A stretch of DNA of 64,000 nt. It comes from Pectobacterium parmentieri (lineage in GTDB: Bacteria > Pseudomonadota > Gammaproteobacteria > Enterobacterales > Enterobacteriaceae). Under the pieces are notes generated by a model. It was not told the DNA's origin. It worked only from the letters and a program-made list of their open reading frames with translations, and did not search any database. Made by a program: the position numbers and the translations under genes. The first letter of the stretch is position 1; every line of letters starts with the position of its first letter. Positions 43,818-55,654 of the stretch are shown here, piece after piece. Location of the stretch: the NCBI RefSeq assembly GCF_001742145.1, contig NZ_CP015749.1, positions 2,542,001 to 2,606,000 on the forward strand, read 5' to 3'.

Positions 43818-44584
43818 GGACGCTCCGTCATGGTTAATATCGGTATCAACGCGCGATACGGCTGCGGTGCGATTTCCACACAAACCTGCCGTATCGGGAT
43901 GCCGTACAAACGCGACAAATTGGCCTCCGTCAAAACCTCATCACAGCGACCATAAAGATAATGCTGATTATCCATCAGGAGCAGCGCCTGCTCTGCAATG
44001 GCTAATGCGTGGGAAGGGTCGTGCGTAGTCAGCAGGATACTTAGATGCTGCGTTCTAGCCAGATCCGCCAATAGCCGCAGCACCTGCGCCTGATTTTGAA
44101 CATCAAGCGCCGCCATCGGCTCATCCAGAATCAGCGTCTGACACTCCGACGCCAATGCCCGCGCGATTAACACGAGCTGTCGCTGTCCACCGGACAACGT
44201 GCTAAATTCATACTCGGCAAGCGAGGCGATACCCAGCAGGGTCAGCGCGTTCTGAGCCACGCGGATATCATGGGCGGAGGGCATCGCAAACAGCCGAACA
44301 CGCGCCGCACGCCCCATCAGTACCATATCCAGAACGCTATAGGAAAACGGTGGAGTAAATATCTGTGGCACAAAACCAATACGTCCTTCGCGCTGGATCG
44401 TCCCAGAGAGCGGCGATAAGTGGCCCAGTAAGGTATTCAGAAGCGTGGTTTTCCCTCTACCATTCGCTCCCAGAATTGCCGTCACCTCACCTTCCCTACA
44501 GCACAGGTTCAACGGTGAAAAAAAGCCCCGTCCCTGTTGGTAGCCATACACAAGCTCTTCTGTCGACAACCTGATGAGAGACAT
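43814..44584 (-). CDS. ABC transporter ATPase, MolC/FecE-type
   Basis: 256 residues from ATG 44584 (GGAGGGCGC upstream). Walker A GANGRGKTT is around residue 38, signature LSGGQRQ, Walker B TLILDEPMAALD, and the H-loop is in LLTTHDPSHALA. Related to ATPases of the BtuD/FepC group that serve metal-chelate and MolBC-type transporters. It energises the permease encoded one base upstream. The 3' end overlaps the ModA-like gene start. Confidence 0.92.
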   Translation of the reverse strand: MSLIRLSTEELVYGYQQGRGFFSPLNLCCREGEVTAILGANGRGKTTLLNTLLGHLSPLSGTIQREGRIGFVPQIFTPPFSYSVLDMVLMGRAARVRLFAMPSAHDIRVAQNALTLLGIASLAEYEFSTLSGGQRQLVLIARALASECQTLILDEPMAALDVQNQAQVLRLLADLARTQHLSILLTTHDPSHALAIAEQALLLMDNQHYLYGRCDEVLTEANLSRLYGIPIRQVCVEIAPQPYRALIPILTMTERP

Positions 44585-44585
44585 G

Positions 44586-45605
44586 CTAGCGCCCTCCAGC
44601 CTGTCGCTGTGTTTTATACAGCAGCACAGCAAAAAGTGGTGCACCGAGTAGCGCCGTCAGAATCCCCAATGGAATTTCAGCTTCGCTGAGATTGCGCGCC
44701 AGATCGTCTACCAGCACCATAAAACCCCCTCCAAGCCACAGCGACACCGGCAGCAGGCGACGGTGATCTGCCCCCACCAACCTACGTGCGATATGGGGGA
44801 TCACCAGCCCTATCCAACCGATGCTGCCACTGACCGCCACCTGAGCAGCCACGATGGCGGCACACAGACTCAAAATCAGCCAGCGCAAGGGTTGTACGGC
44901 GACACCCAGCGCACGTGCGTCCTGCTCTCCCATCGACAACACGTTTACGTGCCAGCGCAGCCGCAGCAGCAATCCCCCCGCAAGCGCTAATGGCACCGCC
45001 AGCGTCATCAGCGAGTTCCAGTGTGCGGTGGCAAAACTACCCAGCAGCCAGAACACAATACTCGGTAGCTTCTCTTCGGTATCTGCCAGATATTGCATCA
45101 AGCTGACCAGCGCCCCAAAGAAGCCACTGAGGATGACACCTGCCAGAATCAGGATCAGTACGTTCTGCTTACCGAATACGGCGGCCATCATGAAAATCAG
45201 CAGGAGCGCCAACATGCCGAACGTAAACGCAGACAGCAGCAAAAGCAGCGGCGTCCAGCTTAATAAAATTGCCAGCGTGCCGCCGAAGGCGGCACCAGCG
45301 GAAACGCCGATAATATGCGGATCCACCAGCGGATTACGAAAAACGCCCTGCAGCGTGGCCCCACTCAGCGCCAGTGCCGCACCTGCACACCAGGCCAATA
45401 GCACGCGGGGTAAGCGTACACTCCACACCACCTGCCGCTCGATATCACCAAGTAAAGGATTGCCATCAGACAGTGGTTCGATAAGGATCTGGATGATGCG
45501 CCACGGGGATAAGCTAAAACGCCCTATCCCCAGCGAGCAAACGGCAATCAACAACGTGGACACCACCACCGTCAGCAGTGTGATCCGGTAGGTGCGATAA
45601 CTCAT
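44586..45605 (-). CDS. FecCD/BtuC-type ABC permease (MolB-like)
   Basis: 339 residues with about ten membrane helices. Family blocks are LPRVLLAWCAGAALALSGATLQGVFRNPLVDPHIIGVSAGAAFGG, SGSIGWIGLVIPHIARRLVGADHRRLLP and EIPLGILTALLGAPLFAVLLYK. It is the inner-membrane channel for the binding protein encoded upstream, with an ATGA overlap. The family serves iron-siderophore, cobalamin and, in the MolBCA branch, molybdate or tungstate. The ModE-like site favours the last. Confidence 0.92.
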   Translation of the reverse strand: MSYRTYRITLLTVVVSTLLIAVCSLGIGRFSLSPWRIIQILIEPLSDGNPLLGDIERQVVWSVRLPRVLLAWCAGAALALSGATLQGVFRNPLVDPHIIGVSAGAAFGGTLAILLSWTPLLLLLSAFTFGMLALLLIFMMAAVFGKQNVLILILAGVILSGFFGALVSLMQYLADTEEKLPSIVFWLLGSFATAHWNSLMTLAVPLALAGGLLLRLRWHVNVLSMGEQDARALGVAVQPLRWLILSLCAAIVAAQVAVSGSIGWIGLVIPHIARRLVGADHRRLLPVSLWLGGGFMVLVDDLARNLSEAEIPLGILTALLGAPLFAVLLYKTQRQAGGR

Positions 45606-46666
45606 TGCGCCGCAGAGGCTTCTGCACGGTAATCCATGCGATAGAAGCGCTGGTAATACTCATCAGCAGCTTTTTGCATATCGATATCAGCGAAGCGTTC
45701 GGGATACAGCTTTTTCGCCATCCACAATTCGCCAATCGCTAACGCTTCCGGCATCGGATAACCCCAGGCTTTGGCGTATTCCGGCATCAGATACACGCGA
45801 TGCTGTTTCACCGCATCAATCGCCTGCCAGGCGGGATCGTTGACGATCTGCTTCACAACATCCGGGTAGCGATCCTGCACAAAAATCACCTGTGGGTTCC
45901 AGGCCAGTACATTTTCAATCGATACCTGTTTGAAGCCTTTTATCGAGGCTGCAGCCACGTTCAACGCTCCTGCATGCGACATCATCAGGCCGGTATATTT
46001 TCCTGAACCGTAGGTTGTCAGATCTGGGTTGGCCATATACACGCGGATTCGCTTTTCCTCTGGGATAGGCTCCAACCGTGCGCTAACGTTCTGCCGCTGC
46101 GTAAAGGTATAGTCAATCAGCGCTTCCGCCTGTTTTTGACGTTCAACCACTTCACCAATCAGCCGAATTCCTGCCTTGAGCCCTTCGTTATACGCAGTGT
46201 TTTCATCACCCATCGTAGGATTGATCTTGTCGGCTTCTCCCGGTTGATCCTGACGTAACGAGATCGCCACAACAGAGATCCCCGTCCGCTCAATCTGTGA
46301 AATCATTTCCGGCGGTGCATAGTTAGCTACAAAAACCACCTGCGGCGACAGCTTCAGCAAACTTTCAATATTGACCTGCGTGAGGTCTCCCGGCATCGGT
46401 AGATCCGCTAGACGCGGTGCCAAGCGCAAATAATGCTCACCCAACTGTTTCTTCCAACTGGACAGCACCCCAACGACGCTCTCCTGCGCATCCAACTGCA
46501 CCAACAAATTTAGTGTTTGGTGCTGCAACACCACCACACGATTAACATGGTCTGGGATCGTCACATCGCGCCCCAGTTGATCGGTGACCTGACGCGCCGC
46601 CCAGGCGTTGGAAAACACCAAAAACAGCCCGGTAAACCACAGCGTGTAGCCAAATTTCTTTATCAT
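45602..46666 (-). CDS. Periplasmic binding protein of a MolABC-like transporter
   Basis: 354 residues. The signal peptide MIKKFGYTLWFTGLFLVFSNAWA ends before ARQVTDQLGRDVTIPDHVNRVVV, the typical opening of cluster A-II (BtuF/FhuD/MolA) binding proteins. GKYTGLMMSHAGALNVAA and VLAWNPQVIFVQDRY follow. It captures the ligand in the periplasm. It is the first gene of the operon, with a ModE-type box 17 bases before its start. Iron-chelate binding is the alternative assignment. Confidence 0.88.
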   Translation of the reverse strand: MIKKFGYTLWFTGLFLVFSNAWAARQVTDQLGRDVTIPDHVNRVVVLQHQTLNLLVQLDAQESVVGVLSSWKKQLGEHYLRLAPRLADLPMPGDLTQVNIESLLKLSPQVVFVANYAPPEMISQIERTGISVVAISLRQDQPGEADKINPTMGDENTAYNEGLKAGIRLIGEVVERQKQAEALIDYTFTQRQNVSARLEPIPEEKRIRVYMANPDLTTYGSGKYTGLMMSHAGALNVAAASIKGFKQVSIENVLAWNPQVIFVQDRYPDVVKQIVNDPAWQAIDAVKQHRVYLMPEYAKAWGYPMPEALAIGELWMAKKLYPERFADIDMQKAADEYYQRFYRMDYRAEASAAQ

Positions 46667-46682
46667 GTTCGTATCCTAGTTT

Positions 46683-46709
46683 TCGTTATGTATAAAATGA
46701 TACAGCGAT
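46683..46709 (-). promoter_or_regulatory. ModE-type operator
   Basis: On the minus strand ATCGCTGTATC, six bases, then TACATAACGA fits the ModE consensus ATCGnTATATA-N6-TATATAACGAT with few mismatches. It lies 17 bases upstream of the binding-protein start, where molybdate-bound ModE would repress. Binding is inferred. Confidence 0.68.
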
Positions 46710-47017
46710 AAGGAAAAAGAAAATACTGATCTCACTCATAATAATATTTAGATACCAATTTTGGGGTAGATAAACAGGGGCGCATAATTCCCTAAATAAC
46801 AAAGGCGCTATTTACACGAGCAACGTCAGAAATCATCTCCCAAAAGGATTATTTATTCTGCTAACGCTTGGTCAGATAAACTGAATTATTACGTTAAAAA
46901 AATGATATTTATTCTCACTATTAATCGCGTAAAGTGTTCCCATTACTGAATTTGTAGCACCTTGCTGTGCAGGGCGAACGTGCTAAATATTTGTCTGAAT
47001 ATAAGGATAAATACCCT
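46710..47017. other. Divergent intergenic region upstream of the monooxygenase gene
   Basis: 308 bp, AT-rich, holding the promoters of the molybdate-type operon (minus) and of the monooxygenase (plus). No gene or further clear operator seen. Confidence 0.4.
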
Positions 47018-48043
47018 ATGAAGAAGATTGGCTTTTTATCATTTGGCCACTGGACACCATCGCAGCAGTCCGGCACACGTTCAGCAGCAGATGCATTACT
47101 GCAATCCATCGATCTTGCTGTCGCTGCAGAAGAGTTGGGCGCTGATGGCGCTTATTTCAGGGTGCATCATTTTGCCCGCCAACTGGGCTCACCTTTTCCA
47201 CTGCTGTCGGCGATTGGCGCGAAAACCCGCAGTATTGAAATTGGTACTGGCGTCATCGACATGCGCTACGAAAACCCACTGTATATGGCTGAAAACGCCA
47301 GTGCCGCCGATTTGATATCTGGGGGACGCTTACAGCTCGGCATCAGCCGGGGTTCCCCTGAGCAGGTGATCGATGGCTGGCGCTATTTTGGTTATCAGCC
47401 TACAGAAGGTCAGTCTGAAGCCGATATGGCACGGCATCATACCGAGGCACTGCTGGATGTGCTGCGTGGAGAAGGGTTTGCAAAACCGAATCCGCAGCCC
47501 ATGTTCCCGAATCCACCGGGCCTGTTGCGTCTGGAACCCTATTCTGAAGGGTTACGCGAACGAATCTGGTGGGGTGCTGGCTCGAATGCCACGGCAGTAT
47601 GGGCAGCAAAACTGGGAATGAATTTGCAAAGCTCTACGCTGAAGGATGATGAAACCGGCGAACCTTTTCATATTCAACAAGCACAGCAAATTCGCGCATA
47701 CCGGGCAGCCTGGGCTGAAGCCGGACATACACGCACACCTCGCGTCTCCGTCAGCCGTAGTATTTTTGCACTGATGGATCAGCGCGATCGTGCCTATTTC
47801 GGCGGAAGCAGTAACGATAGCGATAAAGTCGGTTTTCTCGATGAGAAAACGCGCGCGATTTTCGGACGCAGTTATGCTGCCGAACCAGAAGCACTCATCC
47901 AACAGTTAAAACAGGATGAAGCAATTGCCGAAGCAGATACAATATTGCTGACTGTGCCGAATCAACTCGGTGTTGATTACAATGCGCATGTTATCGAGGC
48001 AATTCTGAAGCATGTCGCGCCTGCGATGGGGTGGAGAGATTAG
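47018..48043 (+). CDS. LLM class (luciferase-like) flavin-dependent oxidoreductase
   Basis: 341 residues from ATG 47018, after AAGGATAAA. The luciferase-like fold is clear: MKKIGFLSFGHW, LDLAVAAEELGADGAYFRVHHF, SIEIGTGVIDMRYENPLYMAE and LISGGRLQLGISRGSPEQV. Such enzymes use reduced flavin and oxygen on small or sulfonated substrates; the actual substrate is unknown. A longer frame adds 17 residues without a ribosome site. It is divergent from the molybdate-type operon and has its own terminator. Confidence 0.88.
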   Translation: MKKIGFLSFGHWTPSQQSGTRSAADALLQSIDLAVAAEELGADGAYFRVHHFARQLGSPFPLLSAIGAKTRSIEIGTGVIDMRYENPLYMAENASAADLISGGRLQLGISRGSPEQVIDGWRYFGYQPTEGQSEADMARHHTEALLDVLRGEGFAKPNPQPMFPNPPGLLRLEPYSEGLRERIWWGAGSNATAVWAAKLGMNLQSSTLKDDETGEPFHIQQAQQIRAYRAAWAEAGHTRTPRVSVSRSIFALMDQRDRAYFGGSSNDSDKVGFLDEKTRAIFGRSYAAEPEALIQQLKQDEAIAEADTILLTVPNQLGVDYNAHVIEAILKHVAPAMGWRD

Positions 48044-48111
48044 CCTCATCACCTATAATGATGGGCTCGTAACCATACCGTCACACGAGCCGTTAACGCC
48101 GCCAAGAATCA

Positions 48112-48154
48112 GGGGAATAAGGTACGATTTTTACCGTAATTCCCCCGGTTTTTT
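48112..48154 (+). terminator. Rho-independent terminator of the monooxygenase gene
   Basis: GGGGAAT..ATTCCCC stem extended by GGTA/TACC, then a GG and six T. It lies 69 bases past the stop. Confidence 0.65.
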
Positions 48155-48525
48155 CTACCGCTGAAACGACGCAACGCTTTTTAATGCTATTTTGAAAATA
48201 TAGTGTCTGGACCTCTTGAATTCCCCCCCTCACTCGGCGTAAATTTAGCGCCGATCCCGTCATAACTAGTGTGATTCTGGTGATGACAACGGAAAAGATT
48301 ACCCTTCGGTGATATAACCAACAGCGTAATTACTTCCTTCCATAATAAAACGCACAATCGGGATCGTTGCTGGCGTGGTTTCTGCTGGAGAATAAATCGG
48401 TGAAGTATTTTTTTATGGGTATCTCATTCTGCTTAGTCGTTTGGGTGAGTACCTTTATGCTGATGGTAGAATAACCTGTCATTTGCCCGGCAAAGATGTA
48501 TTCGCTGAAGGGCACACACAGAGAT

Positions 48526-48565
48526 AAAAAAGGCTGATGGTATTTATACCCTCAGCCTATTTTTA
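48526..48565. terminator. Bidirectional terminator, end of the out operon
   Basis: AGGCTGA/TCAGCCT stem (48531-48537, 48552-48558) flanked by A-run on the left and T-run on the right, so it works on either strand. It lies 51 bases past the outO stop. Confidence 0.75.
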
Positions 48566-48615
48566 TACCCTTAATCCGCCGTCGAATAATGATGTAGCCA
48601 TGTCTGTGCCATTAT

Positions 48616-49464
48616 CTACAAATTGACGCCGTTCATTATTACACTGAACACACCGCCGATTGCCAGCCAGGGGCCAAAAGCCAGCGGTTTGTTCGTCTCT
48701 TCTTTGCGCAATCCACGCCAGACCAGAGTCACAACCAACCCGCTCAACGCCGCCACCAAGACGAGATTCGGCAATGCCCGCCAGCCTAGCCAGGCACCCA
48801 GCGCAGCCAGTAACTTAAAATCACCGTACCCTAGCGCCTCTTTGCCTGTGGCATATTTAAATACCCAGTAGAGTAGCCACAGTGACAAATAACCAGCCAT
48901 TGCACCTACCACCGCATCGCCCAATGGGACAAACGTTTCCGACAGATTAAACAATAACCCCACCCATAAGAGCGATAGCGTAAGTACATCCGGCAGCAGC
49001 AGCGTTTTTATATCAATAACGGTCAATACCAACAGGAAAGACAGCAGAATCAACGCTCCACACAGCGCCATACCGGGCGTCCATAGCAAACCCGCCGTTA
49101 GAAAAACCAGCAGGGTGATAGCCTCCACCAGCGGATATTGCACAGACACAGGTTGATGACAGCAGCGGGAGCGACCGCGTAGCCACAACCAACTGAACAG
49201 CGGGATGTTATCTTTCACCGCAATAGCGTGCTGGCAATGTGGACAAGCCGAAGGCGGCCACCACAGGTTATAGCGCGTACTATCACAATTGGAATCCGTT
49301 ATTCCCGCCTGAATATCAGTGTCCTGCAGCCAATGTCGTTCCAGCATAATTGGCAGGCGATAAATCACGACATTCAGAAAACTACCAATAATCAGCCCCA
49401 ACACGCCTAGCGTACAGAACCACCATGCTGGAAAAACCAGTGCAAATTCCCTCAAATCGTCCAC
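48616..49464 (-). CDS. outO: OutO, prepilin peptidase / N-methyltransferase
   Basis: 282 residues with eight membrane helices. The two catalytic Asp are in TVIDIKTLLLPD and GYGDFKLLAALGAWLGW. The first Cys pair of the cytoplasmic zinc loop is CPHC; the second is degenerate, reading SRCCHQ where the family has CxxC. It cleaves and methylates the pseudopilins OutG-K at the inner membrane. It is the last gene of the operon, 63 bases after outM. No outN gene lies between them. Confidence 0.95.
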   Translation of the reverse strand: MDDLREFALVFPAWWFCTLGVLGLIIGSFLNVVIYRLPIMLERHWLQDTDIQAGITDSNCDSTRYNLWWPPSACPHCQHAIAVKDNIPLFSWLWLRGRSRCCHQPVSVQYPLVEAITLLVFLTAGLLWTPGMALCGALILLSFLLVLTVIDIKTLLLPDVLTLSLLWVGLLFNLSETFVPLGDAVVGAMAGYLSLWLLYWVFKYATGKEALGYGDFKLLAALGAWLGWRALPNLVLVAALSGLVVTLVWRGLRKEETNKPLAFGPWLAIGGVFSVIMNGVNL

Positions 49465-49527
49465 GTTAGTCCCTGATTATTGATAAAGAAGCGGCGTAGG
49501 TGAGCGTTTCATTCTTTAATACCTGAC

Positions 49528-50022
49528 TTAGCCTTCATCCGCCCGTTCTAACATCAACCGGGTGACATCCACCATCCCCGGACTTTGCTCGACGGCATTC
49601 ACATCCAGCGACACAACTCGCACGCCGTTTTGCTGTTCCAACTCGCTAAGCCAACGCAGCAGACTATTGAAATCGCTCTGAGCGAGCGTCACCGACGCCT
49701 GATTGCCCTGCGGCTGCAAGCGTGCAACGGTCAGTCCATAACGCTGGGTACTTTGCGAAATCAAAATAGGCAGACTGGCTTCCCTCTGACTATTTTCCCC
49801 CTGCGCCTGATTTCCCTGCGGAATCGATGGGGCCTGTTTCTGCATCCAGTTGACAGTCTGTTGCTCACGGGAAATTGTACGTTCCCACAGTTCTTCCCGC
49901 TCCAGCCAAGGCTGGAGGATAGCGTAATACACCAGACAGAGCAGAAGCACCGCCGCGCACACGACCATAAGCTGACGCTCGCGTGGGCTCATCGCCTGCC
50001 AGCGCTGTCGTAATTCATTCAT
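49528..50022 (-). CDS. outM: OutM, type II secretion inner membrane platform protein
   Basis: 164 residues. A short cytoplasmic part MNELRQRWQAMSPRERQLM is followed by one transmembrane helix (about 18-38) and a periplasmic ferredoxin-like domain, as in GspM. It binds OutL and helps assemble the inner-membrane platform. It overlaps outL by 4 bases. Length is normal. Confidence 0.95.
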   Translation of the reverse strand: MNELRQRWQAMSPRERQLMVVCAAVLLLCLVYYAILQPWLEREELWERTISREQQTVNWMQKQAPSIPQGNQAQGENSQREASLPILISQSTQRYGLTVARLQPQGNQASVTLAQSDFNSLLRWLSELEQQNGVRVVSLDVNAVEQSPGMVDVTRLMLERADEG

Positions 50023-51292
50023 TGCTGGCTCCTTAATGTTAACCGGCCTTCAACCCGATCGTTTTCCTGCCGCATCTCTCCTGCCTGCACCTGATAATAG
50101 GTAGCCGCCTGCTGCTGAAACTGCTCTAACTCCTGATAAGACGAACCCTGCAACGCCAACCGGAATTCACCAGCAGAACCGTCGTAAGACAGAGACTGAA
50201 TTTTGATCGCGCTATTTTGCGTCATGAGTTGTTGCAAAGGGTTCAATTGCTCCAGTAGCCCCTTCCCTGCGCCCCCGGCCGCGGTACGTTGCAGATGCTG
50301 CTGCATCTGTGCTCGCGGGTTAACGACATTCGTCTCGGAAGGGAAAATTTGCCGATAGACACGCACGCTCTCCTGCCGCCAATGCTCAGCCTGTTGATAA
50401 AGCTGATAGTGCGCCCAACCCGCATCCGCCACGACCAGCAGAAGGTAGCAGGCAAAAGCGATTCCAACGCTACGCCACGGCCGCAGAGTGTTTTGCCACG
50501 CTTTCTCCGCCGCATAATCGCCTTGCCGCAAATCAACCGAGGCAGATAGGGACGTTGTTGCTGCCAGTGTGAAGAGATCCGTTTCCGGCTGCGCTTTCCA
50601 CTCGCCCTCTTCCTGCCATTCGTACTGTGACAGCTCACCACCGACCGATGCAGCGCTATAGCTGTATATCGCAGGCAACGGCATAGATGCCTTCAGCAGG
50701 TCGCCACACCAAGACGATTCTGCCGCCATGGCATGGCCCGTAGGCTGACGGAACAGCCACATGCCATCATGTTCCAACGCGCTCCACCCATCCAAATGTT
50801 TTGGCAATACGCGAGCATCAGGCAATAGAGCATCAACGTGGAGACCCAACGCATCACACTGCGCCAGCCACTGCTGCATTCGCCTTTTCTCCACCACTGC
50901 GATCGTACCGTCATCGCCATGAATTTCCAGCACGGCAAAATGCAACTTTTCAATATCCGTAGCCAGTTGATCTTCCAGCATAAATGGCACGACTTGCGTC
51001 AACTGACGCCGCGCCTGTCGGGGTAGCGTCAGGGCATAAAAGGTCACGTCAGTGGCCGGAACCAGGACGCGAGTAAACGTCACAGACGGGTAAGCCGCTA
51101 ACGCGGGACGAACCTGCTCTACGCTACCACGCCCCTGACTTAGTAAATTCTCCCCATTGGGTGAACGGACCTGCCATTCGATTTCGCCCTGTTCCTCTAC
51201 CGGAAGACGCACAATGAGGCACGGATGTCGAACCACCGAACCTCGATTTAATGGGACTTTCGCGGCTTTTTTCTTCCATTTTCCCGCTAATT

Positions 51293-51296
<4 letters not shown>
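50019..51296 (-). CDS. outL: OutL, type II secretion inner membrane platform protein
   Basis: 425 residues. The N-terminal cytoplasmic actin-like domain (about 25-260) binds the ATPase OutE, with block VPFMLEDQLATDIEKLHFAVL. One transmembrane helix (SVGIAFACYLLLVVADAGWA, about 278-297) precedes a periplasmic domain that pairs with OutM. Both gene junctions are 4-base overlaps, so translation is coupled from outK to outM. Confidence 0.96.
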
Positions 51297-53287
<1,991 letters not shown>

Positions 53288-53291
<4 letters not shown>

Positions 53292-53854
53292 CGTTTCTTA
53301 CCCTGACTCATCGACGTCACAAACCGTCCGTTGGCATCGACCTGAAGCCAATTTGAGAGCGCTTTGTTTTCAGACTTAAAGGCCAGACGGAAAGGCGTGA
53401 TTTCACCACCGGGCAAAATCAGGATATCGGGGTCGTCACCGCTCTGTGTTTTATCCACTTTTCTCCCATCGGCCTGCAATAGCTCAAGCCGTAACGCATC
53501 GGGCAACGTCGCCGATGCCTTCACTCGATACGGTTGCCACGGTTGCCACTTATAACCCTGCCAGCGATCGCTACTCGGCACAGGTACGCCTTCCGCTGCA
53601 GCAGGGCGCTGGAGTTGATAAAACTGCCAGCGATCGGGATAGATGCGAACACCCAGCATATATTCATTAACCTGACTGCTTTCAGCGGCAAATTCCAACT
53701 GCGCCTGAAAACGGGTCAACTGCCAGGCGCTATCATTCTGGCGCTCGGGAGGAAACGCCATGACCACCATGCTAGCTGCGATACCAGCCAACAATACAAC
53801 CAGCATCATTTCCAGCAGGGTAAAACCCTGCTGTTTCCTCATTGACCGCTTCAT
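53288..53854 (-). CDS. outH: OutH, minor pseudopilin
   Basis: 188 residues from ATG 53854; an in-frame ATG at 53842 (MRKQQG) is an alternative. The cleavage site [23 protein letters not shown] and a beta-rich C-terminal domain fit GspH. It links the major pilin stack to the I-J-K tip. It lies 99 bp downstream of outG and overlaps outI by 4 bases. Confidence 0.94.
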
Positions 53855-53953
53855 TACGCTTCTGCCGTCCTCTTCCGCCGTCATCGCTAGCGATTGCCGA
53901 CAACCATCGTCGGCAGCAATCTTCTATAAATACAGGCGTGCCGTCGCATACCT

Positions 53954-54394
53954 TTATTTTTTATCAAGATTCCAGTTGCCGATATCATCTTCCGTTCCCG
54001 GCATACCATCTGGCCCCAAGGAGAAGATATCTAACTTGCCGTGCTGACCCGGGTTTAACAGTTGGTAGTCTGTACCCCACGGATCCTGCGGCAGGCGGCG
54101 AATATAGCCATCGGCCGGGTAGTTACGCGGTTCCGGTTGTACCGTCGGCTTCGTCACCAACGCTTTCAGCCCCTGCTCTGTGGACGGATAACGGTTGTTA
54201 TCCAGCTTGTACATATCGAGTGCGCTTTCCAGAGAGACAATATCGCTGACGGCTTTTTGTCGATCCGCCTTTTCTTTATTCCCCATCAGATTGGGCACCA
54301 CCAAACTCGCCAGCACGCCGAGAATGACAATCACCACCATAATTTCCAACAGGGTAAAACCACGCTGACTATGACCACGTTGATACTGTTGCAT
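53954..54394 (-). CDS. outG: OutG, major pseudopilin
   Basis: 146 residues. The leader MQQYQRGHSQRG precedes FTLLEIMVVIVILGVLASLVVP. The C-terminal part has family marks: NRYPSTEQGLKALVTKP, LPQDPWGTDYQLLNPG and the calcium-site loop SLGPDGMPGTEDDIGNW. It polymerises into the pseudopilus that drives substrates through OutD. It is preceded by outF with a 32-bp gap and followed by a 99-bp gap, which may allow separate expression of this abundant subunit. Confidence 0.97.
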   Translation of the reverse strand: MQQYQRGHSQRGFTLLEIMVVIVILGVLASLVVPNLMGNKEKADRQKAVSDIVSLESALDMYKLDNNRYPSTEQGLKALVTKPTVQPEPRNYPADGYIRRLPQDPWGTDYQLLNPGQHGKLDIFSLGPDGMPGTEDDIGNWNLDKK

Positions 54395-54426
54395 CCTTAC
54401 TTTTCCTTGTTCAATTGTTGGTTCTC

Positions 54427-55653
54427 TTACGAACTCATTAACGTATTCAGTTGCAGAATCGGTTGTAAAATCGCCAATACGATAAACAACACCACTGCCG
54501 CCATGCTGACCACCAGCAGAGGTTCAAATAACCCCAGCGCCAGCGTCATCTGCGAACTGAATTCACGATCCTGATTATCCGCTGCCCGTTCCAGCATGCT
54601 GTCCAACTCGCCGCTGCGCTCACCGCTGGCAATCATATGGCGCATCATCGGGGGAAAGAGCGCCGTCTGTTCCAGCGCCTTGTGCAGACTGACGCCCTCT
54701 CGCACCGCATCCGTTGCCATCGAGAGCCGATGGCGGGCGTAATCATTGCTCATTACATCACCACTAATGCGCATCGCCTGTAACAGCGGCACGGCACTGG
54801 CGTTGAGAATGCTGAGCGTCCGCGCGTAGCGTGCTGTATTCAAGCCGCGAGCGATACGCCCAAGCAACGGTAAATGCAGCAGGTGTCGATGAAAATTAAC
54901 GCGCCGCTTTTCCTGCCGCAGCATCACCCGCAGCGCCATAAATCCAGCCAGCAATGCCAATAGAAACCACGGCCCAAACGTGCGCACGGCATCGCTCATC
55001 CCCATCAAAACTCGGGTAGAAAGTGGCAACGCCTGCTTCATGTGAATAAATTGCTCGACGACCTTCGGCACCACGACGGACAGCAAAATACTGACCACCG
55101 CAATCGCGACCACGGTTAACACACAGGGGTAGATCATTGCCTGCTGTATGCGGCTACGCATCTGTTGTCGCTGCTCGGTGTAGTCCGCCAGCCGATTCAA
55201 CACGGCATCAAGGTGACCGGACGTCTCGCCTGCTGCGACCATTGCGCAATACAGCCGTTCAAAGCTACTGGGAAAACACTTCATGGCATCGGCCAACGAG
55301 TGGCCTTCCATCACCTTGCTGCGTACCGCCGCCATCAACTGGCTCAGATGCGGCTTTTCACTCTGCTTCGCCACCGCATCCAGCGCTTCTTCCAGCGGCA
55401 GCGATGCCGCCACCAGCGTGGCTAACTGGCGCGTCAACAGCGCTAAATCTGAGGTACTAATACGAATTTTTCGGCGTAGGGAGAATCCCGTAGAACGGGT
55501 TTTCTGCTGGTCGCCTCGGCTTTCATCAACCGACAACGGCACCAGTCCACGTTCCCGCAATAGCTGGCGCGCCTGTCTGGCGGAGTCCGCCTCCTGACTG
55601 CCACGGCATTTTTTCCCCTGCGCATCCAGCGCTTGATATTGGTACTGTGCCAT
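54427..55653 (-). CDS. outF: OutF, type II secretion inner membrane protein
   Basis: 408 residues. Two homologous T2SSF domains (about 70-195 and 275-400) carry the three membrane helices, near 170-192, 220-240 and 375-400. Blocks [24 protein letters not shown] and [20 protein letters not shown] are typical. It is the central platform protein that contacts OutE, OutL and the pseudopilus. It starts one base after the outE stop. Confidence 0.97.
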   Translation of the reverse strand: MAQYQYQALDAQGKKCRGSQEADSARQARQLLRERGLVPLSVDESRGDQQKTRSTGFSLRRKIRISTSDLALLTRQLATLVAASLPLEEALDAVAKQSEKPHLSQLMAAVRSKVMEGHSLADAMKCFPSSFERLYCAMVAAGETSGHLDAVLNRLADYTEQRQQMRSRIQQAMIYPCVLTVVAIAVVSILLSVVVPKVVEQFIHMKQALPLSTRVLMGMSDAVRTFGPWFLLALLAGFMALRVMLRQEKRRVNFHRHLLHLPLLGRIARGLNTARYARTLSILNASAVPLLQAMRISGDVMSNDYARHRLSMATDAVREGVSLHKALEQTALFPPMMRHMIASGERSGELDSMLERAADNQDREFSSQMTLALGLFEPLLVVSMAAVVLFIVLAILQPILQLNTLMSS

Positions 55654-55654
55654 A

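Larger units (their letters stand above)
48044..48615. other. Gene-free region between the monooxygenase and outO
   Basis: 572 bp. It contains the monooxygenase terminator (48112-48154) and a bidirectional terminator near outO (48526-48565). The 370 bp between them shows nothing I can support. Confidence 0.5.

Noticed and set aside
48330..48515. A 61-codon minus-strand frame between two terminators
   Set aside because: No ribosome site and no family resemblance; it looks like chance in a gene-free gap.
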